DNA of 64,000 nucleotides from NCBI GenBank assembly GCA_030144725.1, contig JASKMD010000261.1:1-64000 (forward strand). The letters run 5' to 3'. Of the stretch, positions 55,360 through 64,000 are shown one piece after another (position 1 is the first letter of the stretch; the number at the start of each line of letters is the position of its first letter). The translations under genes were made by a program, and so were the position numbers. The DNA is from Haematococcus lacustris. Taxonomy: Eukaryota; Chlorophyta; Chlorophyceae; Chlamydomonadales; Haematococcaceae. The notes beneath the pieces were generated by a model. It saw only the letters and a program-made list of their open reading frames with translations. It was not told where the DNA came from and did not search any database.

Positions 55360-55849
55360 CCCGTTGTACCGAGTAATCCGTCCTGTGGCAGTGGAGCTGT
55401 CCGCCGTCCCTGGTGTGTCAGGCATGCCAATGGGGTTCTGGCTGCCGCCAAGACACCCAAAACACAACAGAGGGAATGCCGGTGCCTTTAGGGCATGCAC
55501 CTCCATGTCAGCAATGGTGATGCTGCACGAGCTGGGGCAGCTGCCCTTCCAGCTCATCCACCCAAGACAGACGCTGTACACACACATAACTCCATGATTC
55601 AGATGCCCTTGTGTTTAAGATTGTATTGCGCACTTGCTTGGCCTTGCTTGTGATTATTCATGTGTGCATTGTGGGCCTTGGTGCATGGGCGCCTAACCCA
55701 TGGCCAACATTACAACAATCCTATTCTATGCCCAAGTTCTGCAACCATACACTGACTGGAAATGTTAGCCAAGTCTGGTGATGTCGATGCAGTTGCTTCT
55801 GTACCAGATGTTTCTGCAGCAATCTGTAAGAATGATGCGAGCAGCAGCC
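55360..55849. other. 3' flank of the lipase gene
   Basis: No gene seen. Moderately GC-rich for 250 bp, then AT-richer; a TGTAA occurs at about 55827. Probably 3' UTR and spacer. Confidence 0.5.
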
Positions 55850-56078
55850 CTATCGTCCCTCACTAGGGCCTCCACTTGAGTTGGACCACTAGGGACCACC
55901 AGCAGGACTACTCAAGATGTTGTGAAGGTGTTGTTTGGAGTGTTCCCATTCACATTGCACATGGCATGGGCGCCTACCACCTAAACCATTGCCTGACCCC
56001 TGAGGGCTACAGTCTAGAGTTGACATGACATGCACGCACTAATTGTGAGCTGATGACAGCCGAAATGGGGGGCGCACA
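55850..56078 (-). mobile_element. 3' flank shared with the 13-kb Fanzor relic
   Basis: Read on the minus strand, it begins right after the relic's stop. It contains AGCTGTCATCAGCTCACAAT, CAGGCAATGGTTTAGGTGG, CATCTTGAGTAGTCC and GGTCCCTAGTGGTCC in the same order as 14086-14510. It ends near GAGGCCCTAGTGAGGGACGA. Confidence 0.65.
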
Positions 56079-56560
56079 CTACTGTGCCTCAGCAGGCTGC
56101 TGCTGCTGGGCCTTTGGGGGCTTGCCTCGCAGCCGCTTGTAGCCCAGGCCTGGGTACTCCTTGCCCTTGGCTGGCAGGTCTGGCCACCAGCACAGCTCCA
56201 GTGAGCGCCACCTGCTCTCCCCGATGCGCTGCATGTTCAGCGCCGCGTTGCAGTCCTTGTCCAGCCACCTGCCTGGCTGTGGGGCTGGCTTTGCTTTATC
56301 AGCCTTGCCCTTGGCCTTGCCTTTGCCCTTGGTGGGCTGGGTGGGCTCAGCTGCCTGCTCAGCCTTGGTGTGCTTGCTGCGCTTGGCTGGCAGGGGAGTG
56401 CTGCCTGTGCACTGTGCTGGGCCTAGGCTCGGAGGCTGCAGACTGCTGCATTGGGGTTGCAGCCTAAGGTTCAACTATGCTGCTCCATAGTGTCCCAAAG
56501 ACTATGGATGCTGGCCAGTGATTAGCACAGCACAGCTTATCCTCATCCACACTTCTGGTC
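56079..56560 (-). pseudogene. Fanzor (TnpB-like) C-terminal relic with intact RuvC-III motif
   Basis: Minus-strand open frame of 131 codons (56474-56079). It carries AKRSKHTKAEQAAEPTQ and KGKGKAKGKADKAKPAP, then WLDKDCNAALNMQRIGESRW and ending GYKRLRGKPPKAQQQQPAEA. WLDKDCNAALN fits the TnpB/Fanzor RuvC-III pattern D-x-N-A-A-x-N. Upstream sequence to about 56560 (GTGGATGAGGATAAGCTGTG) matches the 13.4-kb relic, but a stop and frame change separate it, and the rest of the protein (WED, REC, RuvC-I/II) is missing. So it is 5'-truncated. It is the best preserved of the Fanzor pieces in this window. Confidence 0.75.
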
Positions 56561-56964
56561 CGCCCCAGTTGCCCCGGCTTGCATCACCCGCCCCTTCCCC
56601 GCCTCATGCACCGTGCTCAGCCCTTTTCGGCCCTGTCTGATCAAACCTTTCTAGAGTGCAGCTGCTAGAGTGCAGCCCCACTTCATCTTGTGACGTGCCG
56701 ACAGCTGTCCTGCCCAGACCATGCCACTGTCAAAACGGAGCCTCGTCGCAGCGAGCCACCAACAACGCAATCCATACAGATGTCGCAGAGGTGACTTTCC
56801 TGAAATACTGATGTTCACTCTAACACTCGTAGTTCAGTTTTGGGGTTTCGAGTACAGGGTTGCCGCGTGTCGCCAAGAGGGTACAAGCAGCAGCGCGTGT
56901 AGAGCTCTTCTTTTCCTCGGCTACGAAGTGAACTGTTCATTCAAAGTTCTTCAAACCCAGCAAG

Positions 56965-59857
56965 ATGAGCGCCGAGGGAGCAGTGTTATCAGCTGAGCAG
57001 CAGTCCGCGCTGGAAGATGCAGCGGAGAAACACAAGCAGGCGAAAAAACTGATCAATTCGGATCCCGAGGAGGCCGCTGACCTTATGAGCAGGGTAAGGG
57101 ACCTACCCGCGCTGTCCCGGAACCTCGTCTGCCGGCCTCGGAGCTTGGAGCCATCGGGGAGACGTTAGACCGGGTCTGTATGGCTTGCAGGTACTTGAAG
57201 TCCACTGCAAGACTTGGGGCGAGGAGGATATAAAATGCGCCCAGACTTACTTGGACTACAGCCGGGCTCTGTTGGAGCATGCCCGTGCTTCCTCCTCGGT
57301 GTTGGGCGACAAGGCCCAGAAAGCCACCGCTGATGCCGTTGCACCGGATGCTGCGCCAGGCGACGCGGCCCCCGGCAAGGGTAAGCAAAGGTTGCGGACG
57401 GGGGATTATCCGCAGAGTGCTTTGTACGTACTCACACTCATAATCATTATGCTGGCCTCTCAGGCTTTGTGCCCTTTACACTCCATTGCAGTTGCTGCGG
57501 ATGGGGGAGAAAGAGAAGCGGAGAAAGCTGTGTCAGAGCAGGGGGTGGCTGCTGATGAGGCAACTGAAGCTGCGAAGCCAGTGGAGGGCAGTGTTGCTTC
57601 AGAAGCTGCAAAGCCAGCCGATGCAGAGACTGCCACAGCTCAGCCCCCTGCAGCAGTTCAGTCCAGTGAAGCTGAAGTTTCAGCCACTCCTGCCCCTGCC
57701 CCTGCCTCTGCTGCCGCACCTGACCCTCCAGTGGATGGCACAGCTGCCGAGCCTGCGATTGCCAGCGATGCACCCACTGCTGCCGCTGTGGCTGAGGCTC
57801 AGTCAGGGGAGGCAGCCAAGGCAGAGGCACCCAAGGAGCCTGAGGCAAACGGAGGTGGTGAGGCAAAGCCTGAAGCTGCCAGCAGTGAGGCTGGCGGGAA
57901 GGACGAGGAGGGCGAGGAGGACGAGGAAGAGGAGGGGGGTGAGGGAGCCTCGGAGGCGGCTGATGGCGAGGGTGCAGAGGGGGAGGGGTCGGAAGCAGGC
58001 GACGACCTTCAAGAGGCTGTGGGCATGGCTGAGACCGCCCGCTTCATCTACAACAAGGTGGGAAGTGTGCTGGGAGGAGGGGGCAGGGGTCAGGGAGAGG
58101 GTAGGGGCAGCAGCAAGATCAGCAACACCAGGCCAGCTACCCATGGCCAGGCCAGCGCCCCAAAAGCCAGTGGCACAGTTGAGTGCAAGCTTCCTACTCA
58201 ACAACCTGCCCAGCCCCAGGTTTTTGTCACAGAATGTGTCCTTGCCACTGCACCCTTTTGGCCGCTCCCCGCTCTGACCCTAGCTGGACAGCTGCCCTAT
58301 GTCCTGTGCGCCCCTGCCTGCCCTGTGCAGCATGGTGGGTCAGACAGCTATGCCTCAGAGCTGGCTGAGGTGCACCTCATCTTGGGAGACTGCTACCAGG
58401 AGCGTGAGCAGTTTGCCGGGGCAGTGGAGGAGTATGAGAAGTGTGAGGTGCTGCTGGGCAAGCTGCAGCCTCGCAGCATCAGGAGGTAAGACAGACATGT
58501 GCCCCTTGCCTGTTGGTCAGCCTGCTAGCTGGTTGACCTGGCTGGCTTGCCTTGCAGGCTGACTGGTCAGCGATCCTCTGCGTGGGAAGATGCTCAATTG
58601 CAACCTCAGCACTGACTAGCTGACTGAACTACACTACATCCACCACCCGCCCTTCCACCTGGATATTGTAAGGTAGCCGCACCCCCTCTCCCCCCTGTTG
58701 GCACACGTCCCCCTTGCCTGCCGCCCTGCAGGCTGGCTGAGTGCCACTTCAGCACTATCTTCCCTCTGCAGCTGCAAGACATGCTGCCAGAGGCGCTGGG
58801 GCACTGCAGGGCAGCCCTGAAGCTTCTGGAGGAGCGCTGCCAGGAGGTGGGGGCCTGGCTGCTGTTGCATGCGCATGCATGTCTGTGTGTTCATTCCTGC
58901 TGCTCATGTATTCCGGCGATAGCTGCACACACGCACACACACATCTCACTTTTCCCTACCCCTGCACCAACCTTGAGCCCTGCGCATTTTCTACCTTCCA
59001 AGCTGGCTGCCTGAAGCCAAAGGCAGGGCTCAGGGTGCACCCCTCTCACCCTCCCTCCCTCACCCTGCCCACCCGCCCCTGCGCTGTGCCCTGATGGCGC
59101 CCTGCTTGCCCCTTTCCACCCCTTACCCCTCCCCTGCACCCAGATCCGCAAGGTGATGGACACCCCGGTGGAAGGCGAGACTGGGCCTGAGGTGGATGCT
59201 CAGGTGGAGGCTTTGGAGGTGGAGCAGGAGGAGCTGCAGGGCCTGGTGGCGGACATCAAGGTGCAGGAGGAGGAGCTGCAGGCGCTCATCCAGCAGCGCA
59301 CCTCCATGAAGGACAGCCTGAAGTCCATGATGCAGCAGATTGGCACCAGCCTGGCTGGCCCAGGGGCCGGCACCGCTGCTGGGAAAGGGGAGGTCAACGG
59401 GGCCATGGGGACTAATGGGGTCGAAGGCAAGGTCCTGGTGGACAGCAGCGCTGTGCCAATGGGTCCGACTCATGGCGCCTTGGTGCCAGCCAGCAACCCT
59501 GGGCCGGTACGGGACCTGGGCAAGGCGGGCCGGGGTCGCTCCCGGATAACGCTGCAGCCGCTGAATGGCGAGGCCGGCGTCGCGGCCGGTGAGACGGACG
59601 CCACGTCAGACGCGGCAGTCAGGGCGCAAGTAAGCCTGTCCGCATCCGCCATTAAGGACGTGATGGCGGGAGCAGCGCAGAAGCGGCGGCTGGAGGAGGT
59701 GCTCGGAGGTCCTCCCGGTGCCGGAGGTGTGACCACCGTCGGTTTCGGCATCGCAGCGGCCCTGGCTGCCGAGGCGGGAGACGCAAAGCCGTCCAAGCGA
59801 GTTTGCACTGACTCGGAGGTCGCGACACCAGCAGTCCCTACCGCCGAAGTAGCGTAA
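56965..59857 (+). CDS. NASP: NASP/Hif1-like SHNi-TPR histone chaperone
   Basis: Six phase-consistent exons: 56965-57093, 57191-57380, 57492-58057, 58331-58485, 58732-58846 and 59144-59857 (TAA), 622 aa. NASP proteins bind H3-H4 dimers and maintain the soluble histone pool. The TPR modules are visible: SALEDAAEKHKQAKKLINSD with CAQTYLDYSRALLEHARASS and VLG; DLQEAVGMAETARFIYNK; and LAEVHLILGDCYQEREQFAG with AVEEYEKCEVLL. Then LAECHFSTIF...ALGHCRAALKLLEERCQE. As in animal and yeast NASP, a long acidic insert (about residues 115-270, Ala/Glu/Pro-rich then EDEEEEGGEGASEAADGE) splits the TPR array. It is followed by a coiled coil (VEALEVEQEELQGLVADIKV) and a C-terminus with a KPSKRVC basic patch, a likely nuclear signal. 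Start is the first ATG (MSAEGAVLS). No other gene is coupled to it. Confidence 0.85.
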
Positions 59858-60219
59858 ATGGCCAGCACATCAGCCCATGGTTGATGTCATGCATGCATAG
59901 ACACATGTGCGGGTGGGGGGGGCAGGATGATATGAGCCTTTTGCATTGACCACACGGCGACTAGAACGACATATTTACATGCATGGTTTGAGCAGGATGG
60001 GAAGGCAACGAGCACGAGGGGGTTCCTGTCATTAAGATTTCCCGAAACAGTTCAGCACCCGGCTGCCTTCGGCGAACTCGCCATTACAGACTCACATGCA
60101 GCTCGCGTATGTCGCGCGTTTGCCTTGTTCGCGTCACGAGTCATTCGCATACACGCTGCCCCCCTGCTCACGCTGTCTATGCGGTTTTGCTGCTGCACTG
60201 CCTTATGCTGCTGCCCACT
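59858..60219. other. Convergent 3' flanks of NASP and lumen-protein genes
   Basis: 362 bp between the NASP stop (+) and the next gene's stop (-). Mixed composition, no gene or notable repeat seen. Confidence 0.5.
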
Positions 60220-61873
60220 TCACTGCTGGCCGAGCTTCTGAGCCCGAGCCACCCTGAAGGCCATGGCTTGCTCGTATACTTGCTGTGGCACCTGGCAGGG
60301 CAGCATGGCTCACATTGCATGGCTCACAATGCATGGTGCACATTGCATGGCTGACATTGCATGGCGCACCCTGCATGGTGGTGTACAGCATTGCGTGGTG
60401 TACAGTTCTGTGCTGGTCGCGTGCCCTGTGTTGTGAAGGCAGGTGGACGGTCACCTTGGCCAGGAAGGTGTCCAGCGCCGCCTTTGCCTCCAGCGCTGCC
60501 TCAGGCGACTCTTGGGCCTCAGGCCGGATTGTGCGACCACTGATGGTCAGCACCCGGCCCAGGCCTCGGTACACTGCGTCTGTGGCCTGGCCGTCAGTCA
60601 AACAGGCAGTGAGACAGTTAGGCAGGCAGCGAGTAAGGTCGCCTAGGCAAGCGAGCAGGTGGTTCCTGGGGCTCCTGGCGCCTTACCCCAGGCAGCTCGG
60701 CCTTGCCGCCGTACATCTCGCTCAGTGTGTCCTCCCCGTCAGTGCTGCCGGTCACCAGCCGGGCCACAGTGGGCGCTGCGGGGCCGGCCTCCCTCAGCCA
60801 CCTTGCATATGCAGGCCACAGCTTGCGGCCGTCAAAACGCTCCTTGCTCTCAGGGCCCGTGGCGGCAAGGGCCTGCGGCAGCTCAGGCACACGGGTGGAG
60901 GAGGAGAAGGGGGAGGAGAAGGGGGAGGGGGAGGGGGGGGGAGGGGGAGGGGGAGGGGGGGGGAGGGGGGGGGGAGGGGGAGGGGGAGGGGAGGGGGAGG
61001 GGGAGGGGGAGGGGGAGGGGGAGGGGGGGGGGAGGGGGAGGGCCCACTGGCTCTGGGCCGCCCCAGGTGTGCTAGGAGTCGAGTGAGATAAGAGCAGCCG
61101 GGAGCAGCGTGGCCAGCCCCCTCACCGCAATGTCCCTCAAGGTGGACCGCGCGTCCAGCAGCGCCACCACTGCCTGCACCTCGTCAAGGTCAGCTGGCCG
61201 CAGCACTCGGCGGGCCAGGTCAGACGCAACGCCTGGGTCACGCAGGGGGAGCAGGGGCAGCAGGAGCAGCTGGGGCACCAAGACAGGTACCCCCTGGGCT
61301 TCAAGCATCTGAGCAGGCCATGAGGCATAGGAGGCTGGGCGGTGAATGATGCGGTGGTGGTGGTGGTGGTGGTGGTGGCAGGCGTGCACCTACCTCATAC
61401 CGTAGGTCAGCCTCACCACCGGGGTGAGGGTAGTGACTGGGAGGTCACAGCTACCACCCCCTCCCTCCTCTTCCCTCTCCCCCACCCCTTCCACCCCTGA
61501 CCACCTTGCGGTGTTACTGCCCATCACTGCACAACACATGGGGGTGACGGTTTGGCTCATGGTGGGAACCCCTTCCTCGCCCCCTTTCCCTTCACTGCCA
61601 CCACCACCTCCCTCTCAATCTCACCACCACCGCCACCACCACCACCCCTAGTGCAGCCACACCACATCAAACCTAGCCCCTGTCACTGCTTTCAAGCAGG
61701 CAGGTAAAGTAGACTGCGGTCGTGCCACTGGCCTGTGCCCAGCTGATGCCACACCTTCAGCAGAAGCGGGTGCAGCAGCTGAGGCCAGCCAGCCAGCAGC
61801 CAAGAAAGACATGACAGCCCGGCGTGCATTGCCGCGCTGCACAAATGCCTGGTCAGTGCCTGCGCTGTCACCT
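60220..61873 (-). CDS. Predicted Tat-targeted thylakoid-lumen protein, function unknown (5' end unresolved)
   Basis: Minus-strand exons with matching phases: 61436-61394, 61308-61126, 60872-60687, 60586-60455 and 60282-60220 (TGA), about 200 residues. Upstream at about 61815-61757 the frame NARRAVMSFLAAGWLASAAAPASAEG has a twin-arginine, a hydrophobic core and an A-S-A cleavage site, as in proteins imported into the thylakoid lumen by the Tat route. The junction between this signal exon (61873 to about 61757) and 61436 is not resolved, and the chloroplast transit peptide start was not found. The mature part is helical-looking: LPLRDPGVASDLARRVLRPA, RSTLRDIA, SKERFDGRKLWPAYARWL, SEMYGGKAELPG and a C-terminal VYEQAMAFRVARAQKLGQQ. 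I do not recognise a family. The intron 60873-61125 is largely a GGGGGA array. Confidence 0.55.
60897..61045. repeat. (GGGGGA)n G-rich array in lumen-protein intron
   Basis: About 150 bp of GGGGGA/GGAGAA units with longer G-runs. Frames across it are poly-Gly/Glu/Arg artefacts. The transcribed strand of the minus gene sees C-runs. Confidence 0.93.
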
Positions 61874-62169
61874 AGAGTATGCCAGGTGAGGGAGCCCCCT
61901 TGGTGGCCTGGGCAAGGGGCCTCGTGGCCCCTGGTTCTGCGATCAGGGAGGAGGGCAGGTTGGGGCTGGGCAGGGGGGTGGGAGCACACCCACCGCCTGC
62001 GGTGCTAGTGCTGTCAACATCGCAGCTTCCAGGTGTTACTGGATGTCTGCCGTGCCCTCCCCCAGGGGCCTGCCACCAGGGACCTGCCACCGGGGGCCTG
62101 CCAAGCCCTCCCCGCTGCTGCCCCTCCCACTGCTGCTCCTGGTGGTCCAGCAGGCTGACACTGAGCATG

Positions 62170-62362
62170 TGCTGGATCAGCAGGGCTGCAAGCGGCTGAG
62201 AGAACTGGCCACCCAAGCCCAGCAGCAGCCTGCTGAGGCACTGTATAGTGTGCCCCTCGCTTGAGCTGTCATCAGCTTGTAGTTAGTGTATGCAGGTCAT
62301 GCCAATTCCAGGCTATAGTGAAGGTGGAAGGCGCTCATGCCATGTGCATAGGAGCAAAACTC
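62170..62362 (+). pseudogene. Fanzor 3'-end remnant
   Basis: GGCTGCAAGCGGCTGAGAGA followed by GCCCAGCAGCAGCCTGCTGA (GCKRLRE...AQQQPAEA) matches the last codons of the 56.1-kb relic (GYKRLRG...AQQQQPAEA). It is followed at 62263 by GAGCTGTCATCAGCTTGTAG and GGAAGGCGCTCATGCCATGT, a diverged version of the shared 3' flank. Nothing of the nuclease core remains. Confidence 0.55.
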
Positions 62363-63765
62363 CATACAGACAAAACACCAACCCCAGTGAGGGGACCTGA
62401 CTCTGCCTTTGCGTTGATTAATAGTGCGCGCTGGGCTGAGAGGGAGGTGCTGGGCCACCACGCGCCTGGAGGTGCTGATACTTGTGGTGGGGGCTGCTCC
62501 TCCTGCCTGAGTAACACCATGCGCCCCTGCTGGTGCCGGGCTCTTCACCGACTGCGGCCCCTGCAAGGCCATAGTGCAGCTGTACATTACTGGGAGGAGG
62601 GGCGGCGAGATGCTGAACTTGCGCAGCTGATTAGTTGCGACTGCCTGAACGGTACAGTGACTTGCATGTCGGCAAACCTGGCGGGCGCACAAAGGTAGCG
62701 GGGCGCTGATACTGACAGGTCTGCAGGGCTGCGAGATCTTCATCTGCGATGGTCACGCGATGCTCAGCTGTCTGTTTCGCAATGCCATCAAAGCAGCAGA
62801 TTATCAATGGTGTGACAGGCCAATCAAATGTCCGAGTCGGCGTCTGAATCAGAGCTGTGAATAGACGACACATGTTACAGGATACCCTGCATGCAGGAGC
62901 CCTGTATCAGTAGATGTAGTTTTAGAGTGGCTGTATCAAACCTGTGGGCTGTGCTGTATCCCCATGTCGGCAAGATTGTTATAGGACTTGCTCTGCTCTC
63001 TTGCTCTTCTTTCCCTGCAACATTGGTTCGTACTCCTGGCATAGGGCTCGGTACCAAGCATTGGCCACAGGAGCTGACCCCTGGCAGGTAGATACGGCTC
63101 TATGACTGGACGTCATGGGCTTCATGGCACCATCAACCACTGTCGATCAGGAGTCAGGCGCCCCCAACATGGGGTTGGTAATATGCATGCGATTACTCTC
63201 TGCATCGTTTTCAATACCGTTTATCACATTGACAGCCGCAATCCAGTCCGCGTCATCTAACCTTCAGCGCAAGCCATTGCATTCTTTGCTCGCGTACTGC
63301 CACATGTGCCCGCGAACAAATCACAGCGGCGAGACGGAGCTCCTTGGCACGGTGAGCCACATCCCTGTGACCCCATCTACCTAGCGTAGTGAGGTGATTG
63401 TGCAGAAATGGAATGTCCGGCCAACACCTGACGCGATGCCCGCCGAGCGTGCAGGGCACCTAGACGGGGCAAGTCAAACATCTGGTTGTATTCGCTTCCG
63501 CCGAATACATCATTTGGGTTGGCGCACACTAAGGTATCACCGGGTTACACCCCCCTCCTCTACTGTGTCCTCCACTGTGTTGCACCGGCTGCACCCACAG
63601 GGCAAGCGATACATAGTCTTTGTTCTTGACCATTGGCCCATCTTTTGAAACAAACCGCACATCAAACAGCCCAGGGCTCAATCAGTTTGACACTTTCAAA
63701 CTTACATCATGTTCACCAGGCAGGTTCAAGGCCACGGCATGCAACGACCCACCATGCCCGCCCCC
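62363..63765. other. Unassigned region
   Basis: 1.4 kb without a supported gene. One plus-strand frame (62261-62698) stays open with Cys-rich codons (CGGGCSSCLSNTMRPCWCRA) but has no recognisable domain. From 62880 the DNA is AT-richer, with short frames only. Possibly old mobile-element DNA. Confidence 0.4.
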
Positions 63766-64000
63766 CCTCCACCCATCATTGCAGGAGCCCACCTCATTGA
63801 GCCTACCCACCCACCCCCTCCCAGCCCACCCCCTCCCAGCGCACCGATCCCAGCCCAACCCCTCCCAGCCCCCCCCTCCCAGCCTAACCCCTCCCAGCCC
63901 ACCCCCTCACAGCCCAACCCCTCCCAGCCCTCCCATCCGCTCCCTTGCTCGCTGCCTGCTCCCCTCCACCCCCCCCGCCCCCTCCCAGCCCTAGCCACCA
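63766..64000. repeat. C-rich minisatellite at the right end
   Basis: CCCCTCCCAGCC-type units with variants (CCCCTCACAGCC) run to the window edge. Same family of units as 36228-36712. Confidence 0.9.

Overview
The window looks like nuclear DNA of a flagellated green alga, most likely a member of the Chlamydomonadales. It is very GC-rich and intron-dense. Coding exons carry long Gln/Ala/Pro/Ser tracts, and introns are full of CAG, CTGC, CCCAC and GGGGA arrays. It encodes an axonemal microtubule protein and what looks like a thylakoid-lumen protein, and it carries several Fanzor (eukaryotic TnpB-like) relics and TTAGGG-type interstitial telomere repeats. No assignment was checked by database search: names come from motifs and remembered family sequences, and exon structures were built by hand so that reading phases agree.

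Layout. 0-2.3 kb: an ACCCT array, then the 3' exons of a SAXO/FAM154-like axonemal microtubule stabiliser (+). 3.9-11.2 kb: a giant SNAPC1/SNAP43 subunit of the snRNA-activating complex (+). 11.9-14.8 kb: a CTR-type copper transporter (-) with a Fanzor relic in intron 1 and a stray copy of its own exon 2 downstream. 14.8-18.8 kb: repeat-rich intergenic DNA containing a complete hAT-like MITE with a perfect 8-bp target duplication. 18.8-23.3 kb: splicing factor CWC25 (-).

23.2-47.7 kb is an imperfect tandem segmental duplication. The unit is [5' end of CWC25 (-) | non-canonical poly(A)/U polymerase (+) | dolichol kinase (-) | 5' end of a dysferlin-domain lipase (+)]. It contains two compact divergent promoters, about 200 bp and 117 bp long. 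In the left unit the polymerase and dolichol kinase look intact and the lipase is only a fragment. In the right unit the polymerase and lipase look intact, CWC25 is reduced to part of exon 1, and dolichol kinase is a truncated, frameshifted pseudogene. Each unit therefore completes a different subset of genes.

47.4-55.4 kb: a lipase gene (+) joining a peroxin/dysferlin (DysF) domain to a DAG-lipase-like class 3 lipase domain. 55.8-56.6 kb: another Fanzor relic (-). 57.0-59.9 kb: a NASP/SHNi-TPR histone chaperone (+). 60.2-61.9 kb: a probable Tat-targeted thylakoid-lumen protein of unknown function (-). 62-64 kb: a Fanzor 3'-end remnant, unassigned DNA, and a C-rich minisatellite like the one at the duplication junction.

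The genes are mostly unrelated housekeeping functions (snRNA transcription, splicing, RNA tailing, N-glycosylation lipid carrier, histone supply, copper uptake, cilia). The shared theme is genome remodelling: a duplication whose breakpoints cut coding exons, repeated Fanzor debris, a hAT MITE, and satellite expansion inside introns.
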